The notes beneath the pieces are model-generated. The model worked only from the letters and a program-made list of their open reading frames with translations, had not been told where the DNA came from and made no database searches. From Casuarina equisetifolia (taxonomy: Eukaryota; Streptophyta; Magnoliopsida; Fagales; Casuarinaceae), in NCBI GenBank assembly GCA_028551475.1, contig CM052354.1:7508001-7572000 (forward strand): DNA of 64,000 nucleotides. Direction: 5' to 3'. The position numbers were made by a program, and so were the translations under genes. Shown here in pieces: positions 54,401-64,000 of the stretch (position 1 is the first letter of the stretch; each line of letters begins with the position of its first letter).

Positions 54401-56785
54401 GTAAACCTAGTTCGAAACTTTTAACCATTTTCTCACTTTAATTCTAAGTTTTCATTTACTTCCAAAAAAAATGATCAAAGGATTGTGACTTTTTGTTTAC
54501 CTCCAATATTTGTATAATATTTTACTGTAGACGACAAGAAATATTTTTTGAGCATTACAATACCTAATCATAACTTTTTTTTTTTCTTTTGCTTTGTTGA
54601 AGTGGGTAAGGAAGTGGAATTGTAACTGAAATCGGCTAAATTCCACGTTAGAGAACATTAGAGGAAAAGATGGGGTAGAATGTCAAAAGTGCTGAAGAAA
54701 TGTGACGCACTGATCAAGAAGTCAAGGCAACATATTGTATCGGATTCTTTTAGGTTTGGAAAGGACTTATATTCCCCACTCTATGATGCCTTAAGACCAT
54801 TTTCTCTTGAAATATTTGTGAACCAAAACATTTGTAGGAAAACACTGTGCTTAATCACTCGTATCTAAACATGTAGCAGACAATGTTTATGTTTTGTTAA
54901 GGTCATAGGTCGAGAAAGAATGGATTAGCTCTATCAGAATATTACCTTTTGATGACAACTTTATTCCAAAAGAATTCATCCGATTTCCACTTGATTAGAG
55001 GTCGGCAACTCCTTTTTTTTTTTTTTCCGTTTCACTATCTTCCTATTTTGGGTACATCTACTCTTGAAGATCGGAACATTCTGATAAACAAATAGGGAAG
55101 AAAAATTCTCATACATCCAAAATCAGAGGCATCAATTCCAAATCATGCATGATCTTGTTTCCTTTTCTAACAACAAAGCTTGATTCCAAGCCAAGAGTTT
55201 GATTCTACACCCTAAAATGACTAAGAAAAGGAAATTTCAATGCTGTTAAACATAGAATTCTGGCAGTGGAATTACTATAACCATAGGAATGACGAAGTAA
55301 TCCCAAAGGGAAAGGTATTAATTACTCTTTGCCTCCTCTCCCAAAGCCTATAATTGAAGAATTTCAGGTATCGAGCTGATATTCTTACCAACCCACCTCA
55401 CAAAATATTCCCCCAAAGCTAACTCTGGTTGGACTTGATGGCATTAGACTACCTAATCATGTATTATAGAAAACCGAAAAGGTTGCTAATTGTTGGGTTT
55501 GGGCCTCGAGTTCAATCTCAACTGAGCCTTGGGTGCATAGGAAATTCCCAGAACCAGATTGTTATACTTCAATGGCCTAAGCCGATGCATCAAACAAGCC
55601 CACTGAATAAATAGCAATTACATTTTTCTTCAACCTCCATTTTTTACAACTCAAAATTTCCCTCTTTCTTTGTTTATTTTTTTCAGTCAAACAAAATAAG
55701 ATTAGGGAGATTCATAATAACAGTGTTACTACATAGTAATTAAAGGTAACAGAAGATTTTTTTAAAAAAAATTGATTTTCTGTGATATGTAAATTATCAA
55801 GATGAACACAACATTGGATAGTTGAGCTTGAAATATATAATATATGAATAAGTGTAGCATTACAGGTGCAAGTCATGTTAAGCTACTTAAGCTTGACGGT
55901 GATAAAACAATTAATTTTGCCTTCTGAAAGTTGGGAGTTCAAGTAATTTAAATCTAAGCACAGCCCTAATAAACTTATCCTCACAAGATTAGGCCATTCA
56001 TGGAGATTAGTTAGTACAAAACACACTCAAATTTTGTTCATATTGTTAAGAAATCAATCATGATAATCTAATTTATTTTTGAAAGAATGCATAACCTAAT
56101 ATTTGACCGTTAACTCAATATAAAAATGATGTTGAATTGTGTCCTAATTTAGTTGTTAATATGGTCACAGAATCCAAAACTTTGTTAATGGGGAGAACTA
56201 GCCTAAACATTAGGAGAAGAACAGAGTTGAATTTGATCAATGGGTTCAATGTATTTGGTCGATGGCCCTTCTTCTTTCTTTCCATTCATTGGAGAGCTAT
56301 TGGGAGAAAAACACACTAACCAAGGCTTTGTAGTGATTGATGGTGGATCTCACGTAGTGGCAACTTAGTCATCAACTTTGTCTGACACCATTTTGTACCG
56401 GTTCCTATTCCCATGTTGAGATTGGCCTAAATCCATATTTAAATTGTTATAAATTTCATTGTGGTTTCTTTGTCACTGATCAATGATGCATGATCCTGCA
56501 ATTAATGGAGGAAGGTGGGAAAAGAGAAAGAGAGAGAAAAATGGTAAGGTTTATTTATAAATTTTGTATGTTTTAAAATAATAAAAAAATGCAGAAGAGA
56601 AATTGGGTATAGTTTAGTGGTTATAATTCTCACCATATAAGAAATCAAAAAATTATTATTCTAATATTGTTGCAATAGCAATCAATATAAACCTAATCAT
56701 GATAAGGTGAAGCTTCTTTATTGTGATTGACAAGCTAGCATAATCATCATTTATGTCCTGCTAAGAAGCCAGCAAGAAAGATCCG
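54401..56785. other. Intergenic DNA, no gene recognised
   Basis: Short frames (for example plus 54680-54868, 62 codons, and plus 55429-55614, 61 codons) have no recognisable motif or supporting splice context and are not called. Composition is ordinary intergenic. Confidence 0.5.
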
Positions 56786-57720
56786 GATTCATCATCATGG
56801 CATCCTTCCATTGGTAATGGTATCCAGCCCCTCTATACACAGGGTTTGTAGGAAAAAGAGGACCACAAAGCTTGTCCAGCCCGATTTGGTGGAGTGTAGG
56901 CATGAACTTGGTAATGTTTTCCTCTTGTGGATGATAATTACAGAAGCTTTAGAGTTTTAAAGGAAGAATTGCTGGCCTTTTTTGGAGAGCTCTAAATCTG
57001 CAAGCTCAGTCTTCCTCCATCTTCTTTTCTTCACAACCTACCCCGGATGAACCTTTCATACTTCCACCATTATCGTGTTATGCATGATGTAGACATGCCG
57101 ACCAATGTTTGTTCAAGATAATGTCATTTTCAAAACCAAGCTATACTTTTGAGCACAGAAATGAACTACCCAAGATGTTATGTTTGGCAAAAGTGACGCT
57201 CCACTCCCAATGGTCTTCTCGGGGACATTACTAGGAAAAGTGCTAGGAATAACTTAAAAAGTAAATTTGTGACAGTTGTTCATCTGATTCAGATTAAACT
57301 CGTTTAGCACCTGGCTGTCCAATCCAACCTTGAAGCTGATTTGGATCCTCCAAATTGGAAAATGGATTTGCTGATATGCATGTCATAAGAACTGTTATAT
57401 ACTTTGACTAAATTGATACAAATCTTCAGGGTCCAAAGTAAATTCATTGCATTGCCGTCCAAACAGAACCTGCTGGTTCAAAGTCTAAAACATCAGCAAA
57501 AAATCTTCATCAATGTCGAGGTCAAAAAATGATAATTACGTATAATCTGTGCGAGTGGCAGATGACTCCATTGTAGCAGTAACAATCATGACGCAAGCCA
57601 CTGGTTTTTCTTGTACCGAGAAGATAGCATAGTCTCAGTTGGGTTGTTCAACTTTTTTGTTTGGTGAGCCAGCTTGAACTTTACTTCTTTTGGCGTTTCA
57701 TCATGCTGCGGCTTCCTCTT
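56786..57720 (-). other. Coding-like segments of an unrecognised gene or pseudogene
   Basis: On the minus strand several short stretches read like protein rather than random AT-rich sequence: KNPYVKRKPQHDETPKEVKF (57550-57720), NQQVLFGRQCNEF with LDPEDLYQFSQ (57405-57500, after an acceptor-like tttttgctgatgttttag), a 37-codon stretch ending GQPGAKRV and a stop (57294-57407, after an acceptor-like caatttag), and GLDKLCGPLFPTNPVYRGAG followed by YHYQWKDAMMMNPD (56790-56930). They are in different frames and separated by stops. They may be exons of the gene at 57813-58655, its 3' untranslated region, or a decayed neighbour. No family was recognised. Confidence 0.3.
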
Positions 57721-57812
57721 CACATAGGGGTTTTTCATTCTTCTTCTTTTTTCCATGATTATGCAGTTTAGCAGTGGTCTTCAACATCAGTTTCGCTGGT
57801 TAAATCATCCAT

Positions 57813-58655
57813 TCAGTAACTGCTGCATAAGAGAAAGAATGGCAAATATTGTAAAAGAAAACCCCAAGACTTGTAATGCAAACCAATAGATGTTAGTGTG
57901 ATTTCTTACGTGGGAAGACCTAATTGATAACATAGTTCAGGGACATGCTGTTGAAGTTGCCTTCCCCTCAGTGGGTGGAAAAGTCCATCTGCTTAGTGGA
58001 GTCAAGTCATTGTTAATTTAACAGATAAAAGAAAACATAAGCAAGCATATTCAAGCTGTATCCACTTGTACATCGTCATATGTAGAAACTCAGTCTTTCA
58101 GTCATTGGATAGAAGTTTTCATATGCAAGATACTTTATTTTCATCCTTCCACGAATGGCGTACGACTCCATGTAAAAGTCAAGTAAAAAGGTGCAAGCCA
58201 CGCAGCTCTTGACTGCTAGTGATGATCCTGAGTGGAGTTGTTTTTAATCGAAGCACAAGCTCATATCAATCCGATTTAGAGGCCGAGGAGTGAGCGATGA
58301 CCAAGTCAAAATAGAATATATTTGATGAAGCAAAGTCACACTCATGCAAAACAGTGCCTTTGTTTGTAGAATAACCTAACCGAAAAGACAACTGAGATGT
58401 AGGCGAGGCGCCTAACCTGCATTTTCTGGCCACCAGCTACAGAAAACTGTTTAGTAGGAGGATCTAAAATCATTGCCAGTTGAACATATACAGTACGCTA
58501 AGTCTGCCTTCTTTCATGGTTTAGACTGGACCCACAACTAGATTTGCTGATCAAACATTAGCACGCGTATGCTTTAGTGCTCTATATCTTTTATTTAGTT
58601 CCCCAGTGTCAGCTTCAGCACACATGGAAGAAAATGTCAGCCTCTTGAAACGATC
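57813..58655 (-). CDS. Partial model of an unrecognised multi-exon gene or pseudogene
   Basis: Three exon-like segments on the minus strand have acceptor and donor signals. Exon 58557-58655 is 33 codons, reading DRFKRLTFSSMCAEADTGEL and on to ALKHTRAN. Exon 58417-58497 is 27 codons in the same phase, with VYVQLAMILDPPTKQFSVAG. Exon 57910-57988 holds FHPLRGRQLQQHVPELCYQL and would join, through tgcag at 57823, to a stop at 57813. The phase between the second and third does not fit, so at least one exon is missing or the gene is broken. The composition, lengths and lack of stops make chance unlikely for the first two together. No domain was recognised, and no start codon was found. Confidence 0.4.
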
Positions 58656-59775
58656 CTGTATTATAAAAGAAGATAAACAAGAAAGTCCGCAAATACATTT
58701 GTGGTGTCAGATTGACGAGTAATAAGGCTTCTATTCCAAGTGGCTGACAGCATCATAGTTAAATAACTATGGTCGTTACCGCAATGATTGATTCCTTAAT
58801 CGCCTTGTCGATTTTGTGATGATTGCAAGTATGAAATAGACAGTCAATGAAATGAAATCCTGATAACCAGTTGGTGGTTTGTGCGGACATTTATGAATAC
58901 AGATGCAGATATCAATGCTTGATAAGCGATTCTGAAGATTATGATACCAAAAGATAAAAGTTAATTCACTTTTGGTAATGGTGAAGGAGGAGAGAAACTA
59001 AAGAGCAGATGGAACAGCTAAGAAAAGTTTCTTTTTTTTTGTTGGGGCACCAAGGGCAGCAGCCAGTGGGTTTCTAGAAGAGGGGTTTTTAAACATGGAC
59101 TTAGAAAACCTCCAGGTCTTTGTCTGCCTCATTGTATAGTTGATACGTCATAAAGTTTGTTCAATGGAATTTGATAATTTGCTTAAATTTGGTAACGATG
59201 GTGATGCTTTTAGTTTTAGGTGAATTAGTGGGATCTGACTCGTCTACACAAAGTTAAAAAATAGCAAGAACAGCAGCTTGGAAAGATGGATGCAGATGAT
59301 AGGCTATTCGTTCGATACCAAACCAATCACTTTTCAACGTGGAACATAAGCATATAGTGAATGCTGCGTAAGAAATCCAGAACAGTCTTCATGGTATCAC
59401 TGTTGATAAGTTAGTGCATGGACAGAATAAGAGCAACTGCGTTTCAAGGTCTTCTGGGTAAGTTTTGTTAGAGACTCGGAAAGGAATTTCATTCCAAATT
59501 CCGTCTTCAAGCTGCCTTGAGCTTCTTGTCATTGATATCTGTAGCTTGCTTTTTGTCGAAAGAACTAAAAATGGTTCAAAGTTCCATTAAAAGGATGCTT
59601 TTTTACCAACAAGAAAAGCACATTCCCTTCGACACCAATCTTTAACATTTAATGGTGTCCCTCGCACATCCTGTGAGTGGCGTTTGTTGGATTGTCCGTT
59701 TATACTTTTGCGTTTTGTTTCCTTTAGAGGAGTAAAAGATGGAAAGGTGTCGGAAATGTGAGTCATGCTTGACAG
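58656..59775. other. Mostly intronic or intergenic, no clear gene
   Basis: Minus-strand segments near 58780-58935 stay open for about 50 codons between an acceptor-like cttcag (58938) and a donor-like GTAACG (58781), with the peptide CPHKPPTGYQDF, but this is weak. The rest shows nothing recognisable. Confidence 0.3.
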
Positions 59776-59779
59776 TTGT

Positions 59780-59845
59780 TCCTCCTCCTCCTCCTCCTCC
59801 TCCTCCTCCTCCTCCTTCTTCTTCTTCATCCTCTTCTTCTTCATT
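59780..59845. repeat. (TCC)n(TTC)n microsatellite
   Basis: About twelve TCC units run into several TTC units, with a second TTC cluster up to 59845. On the minus strand this would give poly-Glu or poly-Gly. The open frames around it (minus 59587-59911, plus 59739-59964) exist because the repeat has no stop in most frames and are not taken as genes. Confidence 0.95.
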
Positions 59846-60076
59846 CAATTCTTCTGTTATCACCCTCAGAGCCAAAAATCGACAAGGTATGGTATATGTT
59901 ATGGAAGTCACAAGAAAACTCTCTGCCCTTAACTAGTTCGCTAGTTAGATCTGGGGCACATTAAGCAACCAGCCAACTCGATGGAAAGTAGAATGGGAGT
60001 TTCTCTTTCTGTCATATTGTATTCGCACTGAAGTAATCTGCACATAGGAAGAACACTACTTGTATAGCCTACATAC

Positions 60077-60206
60077 TTTAAAGCAATTGGGCAACAATAA
60101 GTAGCACTTTCGTTCATTTGGAGATAAATGGCTGTCCTTTTCACAGAGCATACCGATGCTTTTAACAAATTATATAAGGAGAGAAGAGACTCACACAGTA
60201 GCCTTT
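60077..60206 (-). other. Candidate exon, minus strand, unrecognised
   Basis: The segment follows an acceptor (tttttgcag at 60207-60215) and ends at a strong donor (GTATGT at 60071-60076). It is open in one frame with RLLCESLLSLYNLLKASV and VKRTAIYLQMNESATYCCPI. Its phase (two bases in, two bases out) fits an internal exon. It may belong to the same transcript as the exons at 57.9-58.7 kb. No family was recognised. Confidence 0.35.
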
Positions 60207-60734
60207 CTGCAAAAACAAAGAGTTAATGTAAACTTCTTCTGTGTCAGAAAGTGATAGCTTCCAAGCCACCCCACTGGTGCTTGGAGTAGATACATTCAAG
60301 AAGTTCTCAAGTCAGGCACGGCCTCTTATATCTTCCAAATGTTTGGAGTTTCTATCTTCTATCTTCTTTTCCCTTTTTTTTTTTACTTTTTTTTTTCCTT
60401 GTTTTCTTCTTCTAGTCTATCCAGACACTAGAAGAACGACTGAAAGAACCAGGACTACAGACGGTTTTCAAAAGCAAGAAGATAAAGGATAAGGAGGTGT
60501 AAGCCCAAAAGCATAAAGTTTTCAAACTTAACAGGCAAGTAGAACATCCCTAAATCCAGAATTGACAAAGGCACCAAGGGGGGACAAAAACCAGAGGACA
60601 AAGGACAGGAAAAAATCTGATTATGAGCACATCTATTGACACTGGAAGGCTTAAAGCTTGATAGTCTTCAAATTTCTTTCCTTCCAAAAAAGATGAAGGA
60701 TATCTGCTAAAGATAGTTTGACAATCTGACAAAA

Positions 60735-60800
60735 GATTGATTTACCTTTGTGCCTGCCGGTCACATGTCCCAACAAGAGTAAGTGCTCAAGAAGTTGTAT
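60735..60800 (-). other. Candidate exon end, minus strand, unrecognised
   Basis: Minus-strand reading gives QLLEHLLLLGHVTGRHK followed by a donor-like GTAAATC at about 60742-60748. The 5' border is unclear because a stop precedes the peptide and the only nearby acceptor would cut inside it. Listed because it lies in line with the other exon-like segments. Confidence 0.25.
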
Positions 60801-63800
60801 TTTTTAAACAAAAAGCTGCATTCTTGTCTCTTTTATAACAAAAAGCATCAGAACAATTTAGCCTTCAGGCTCTCATTTTTCCTGTTGCAGGAAGTGCAAA
60901 ATAGGACCTAAGAGATTCCAAGAGAAGCAGGCTTGTTAAAGGTATTAGGTTTCCATCTTAGGCAGACCACAAGATTATGACATGATAAGAAACTACATTG
61001 AAAACAAAATCTTGAGGTTTCAAGTAGAGGAATCTCTCTTTATGAATTATTTTTTAACTTTTTATTTTCTTATATGGAGCTTAATACATTCCCTTTAACT
61101 TTAAGTATGGGATCACACTTCCTGTGGGGTTTTTTGTCCATGAGGGGCAAAAATTTTAATTTAAATTTTCAATACATTCCTTAGCAATGTGAGATTAAAC
61201 ATTCAAATCAATAACATAGTCTTCTCATTGCAATATGAGTCTAAACATCCATATGTGGTACTACTTTCTACATGGATCTAATTTATCTAAATCTATAAGA
61301 GTATTATAGCAAAACCTAGACTCCAGCACTATGATAAAAGGCCAAAAGTTCAACCCAAAAACTAATTCAAATATTAAAGAAAACTTTCTTCATTTAATTG
61401 AACTATGGTTTCCTTAGGCAACAAATAATCCCAAGCACTTTTAGTGCCAAATATGCTTTGTCACAACATCTTGTTCTGGGTTTCATGCCCCTCTCGCAAA
61501 CGTTGAAAGGCAAAGATTTTCTCAAGCTATCTCATAATCACTTATCATGTGACAACCCTTCCATTTGAAAGATCTCAAAATCTGCTCAACCTTTTCATTT
61601 ACCTTTTGGGGAGAAAAAGAAAGGGAAGACCATGAAATCCCAGTGGACAAGTTAGCAGGATCTAGCTGCATAGGACAAAGCCTACATGTCTAAAGAGATC
61701 CTAGAGGTCATCCTTTCCACCAACAAGTTATAATTAAAAAAATTTATTAAATTTAGAATAGATAAAAGGAACAGAAAGTATCATACTCGGGAGAAAGCCC
61801 TTAAAATACACAACAATAGCTCCTTAGTTTTATGGTCAATGCTGTAGGTAAAAATATTGTTCTTCTTACGGTTAAGGAGCAAGTCTGATAATCCCCTTAT
61901 GCAGAAGATAAGAAAGGCGAAAGATAAATGGAAAACTCTTTCCCTCTTACATCACAAAATCCAGTAGGCTGGACTATACTTCAACTACAAGATCAAGTAT
62001 CCAAGAGGACAAACGGTAACCTTAAAAAACAACATCCTTCCCAAGAAAAGAATAGTCATTCAATTCTCTGCCAATATTGGTAATGAATCTAGGACCAGTA
62101 ACACATTCTATGAATCATGATTCAATCATTAGGATGCCACAGCACACTTTATGAAATCCCATTTAATCTTGTCATATCATTGTTCTTGGCCATAAGGTTA
62201 TTTTCCTCTCTATTACCATATTCGAGAACAAAATTTAAATGCCTACCAAATAACCCAGAATGACTTATTTTAGCCAGCTAGCTACATTCTTGACCACAGA
62301 TTTGTAAACTATATTGTGGCAAGATAAAGTCTAAATTCTTCATTTTAGGCAGGTTGCATAGGTAAGAAACATTGTTCCAAACTTTCTTCAAAAAGTGGCG
62401 CTCAATCTATCTAGGCTTGGGGTTTTATTGGCCTACAAGGTGAACAGCACTTCTTCAATTCCTTCCCCATGACTTCTCTGGCTAGATCTAGCTTTTGGAA
62501 AATATACAACTTTTTGAGAGAGCCCTAAAGGAGGATATCAAGATCAGTGCTTTACATCATAGAAGTTTCGTAGACACTCATACTTAGTGCCTTGTTTGGT
62601 ACCGATAGAAAAAATCTTACGCCAAATATAACCCCTACCATGGACGCTCCTAATATCATTGAAAAACAATTCAAAGATCTCCTCTCCCAATTTTCCTTCT
62701 AGAGGCTCAGACTAGCAAAGAATCTATTAGACTCTAGAAAAAACTTCCTTAAGGAACCTTGGCCCTCTTGTATATAATGGTATATGAAATCTAAGAAATA
62801 ATGAAGCAGACGATAAATTGACCTGTGAAGACAAAGTTCATTCTTCGCCTATTTGTTGTGCACCAAACAGATGGGTATTCTAAGCTTCCTCTTATACAGG
62901 TTTGATTTGTTCCTATACCCTTCTTCACACTTCAATTTTGTAATTTTTTATTATTTATTTGTTTCTTTGTTTCTATGTGTAAAGGCAACCTACAAAACTA
63001 GTATAAATAGTCAGGAAAAGCTCACCAAAAATGAATTAGAACTAAGTGTACAAGATCAACAAATGTCTAGCTCAATTGAAAGTAAATATTATCTAGGATC
63101 AACATTTTTAATACAAGAATGTATGTAAATAAAAGTTGAATAATTATGATATTTCAACATTTTTATCAAGAAGTTATTTGAAAGTTTGTTGGGTGTTACC
63201 TCCTAACAAAAACTAAGATGTAGCGTCTTAGGGTTCAAACACAAGTTTTACACTTTAAAATGAGATTAATCAAAAAGGTCAGCCTCTCCAATGGTAGCAG
63301 CGCTTCCCTGAGCCTCGTTCGCAATATTCTTGTTGTAGTTTTACTGGGACAATCGACAAACCCACCTTTCCTTCAATAGTTTAGCATGACGAGTTGATCC
63401 TCCATTAACCCATAGATACACGTCTTTAGGGAGTCTACTGCCATCCTATGCAATCCACTAAGTGGATGCTACTTTATGTCATTGTCTTTGCTTGGAGAAA
63501 ATACTAGAGGGATTTTCATTTTGTCACCTTCTTTCGTGAAAGTTGATCCAAGGCACGGACATCGCTAACTAAAAAGAAAATTTCAAAAGGTGGAGATAAA
63601 AAGAATCATACTATGTCCAATCTTGGAGCACCTGCGACATGATCTTCTTGACGGTGTTACTAAGATATATTTATACAAATAGAATATGGCCTTGTTGAGC
63701 AAAGCAACCCAACTATTGGGAGATCCTTATTCTGAAGGGAGAGTTGCTAATGTCAAGTAACTATTTTTAACCTTTTACTTTTTTACAAATCTTACTATTA

Positions 63801-64000
63801 GAATTTTTACTAATTCATCACAGAATTAACTGGCTAATAGAATTTCCGACCATTTTGAACAAAAGACGTAGAAGAACTAAGCAGAAAGAACCCTTCTGAG
63901 CATTCTATTTTACATCTTTTCTTCATAAAGAAGATTCGATCTGCAGAACTTTCCGGGGGTGAATGGTAACCGATACCTGATTTCCCACTAATAGATGTTG
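60801..64000. other. Intergenic DNA with unresolved repeat debris
   Basis: No gene could be supported. From 61080 to 61400 the sequence has words typical of LTR termini (gggatcacactt, gatctaatttatctaa, aaaggccaaaagttcaacccaaaa). From 62530 to 62650 the minus strand reads IWRKIFSIGTKQGTKYECLR over a short open stretch, which looks like a decayed coding relic of unknown kind. A plus-strand 91-codon frame at 62853-63128 has no recognised feature. The last 800 bases hold nothing recognised. Confidence 0.4.

Noticed and set aside
56605..56680. Second tRNA-like stretch (ggtatagtttagtggttataattctcacc)
   Set aside because: Resembles the D-arm of a tRNA, but the rest does not fold as a tRNA and lacks the GGTTCRA box. 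At most a SINE scrap.
59587..59964. Poly-Glu, poly-Gly and poly-Leu frames around 59.8 kb
   Set aside because: Created by the (TCC)n(TTC)n microsatellite on both strands and in several frames.

Overview
The window is nuclear DNA of a flowering plant, almost certainly a woody eudicot and plausibly grapevine. It is AT-rich, genes are broken by GT-AG introns, ancient Copia and Gypsy retrotransposons are common, and the best-preserved gene is a close relative of Arabidopsis BSK2. The species call is inference. No prokaryotic, viral or CRISPR feature is present.

Layout. 1-4560: the first member of a family of duplicated blocks, holding a relic of a small unrecognised reading frame. 4561-6615: a GC-richer stretch that does not match the duplicated blocks, possibly organellar in origin, then plain intergenic DNA. 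6620-7585: a minisatellite of about 20 degenerate units. 7590-11775: a decayed, 5'-truncated Copia element (gag zinc knuckle, integrase, reverse transcriptase, RNase H, 3' LTR). 11780-18960: a second block, split by an old LTR retrotransposon (13018-18128) with both LTRs, a primer-binding site and a recognisable pre-insertion site in the sister block. 18961-23900 and 32350-37090: two copies of a duplicated segment, each carrying an eight-exon CYP88-type cytochrome P450 gene on the minus strand. 24800-26200 and 37090-38500: diverged tandem repeats upstream of each P450. 28560-32340: a decayed Gypsy element inside the third block. 38880-39712: the fourth block. 43432-49556: an intact ten-exon BSK2 kinase gene on the minus strand. 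49900-64000: mostly AT-rich intergenic DNA, with LTR debris and a set of exon-like segments on the minus strand (56.8-60.8 kb) of an unrecognised gene or pseudogene.

The two P450 copies belong to the family of ent-kaurenoic acid oxidases, which make GA12 in gibberellin synthesis. All splice sites are kept in both, yet each carries one different disabling lesion in this sequence: a one-base deletion just after the haem-binding motif in the left copy, and a nonsense codon at position 88 in the right copy. BSK2 is a membrane-anchored pseudokinase-type receptor-like cytoplasmic kinase of brassinosteroid signalling. The P450s and BSK2 are neighbours, but nothing in the sequence shows that they work together.

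The most interesting structure is the nested history: a four-member tandem segmental duplication, later hit by different retrotransposons in different members, whose P450 genes stayed nearly coding-intact long after their surroundings diverged.
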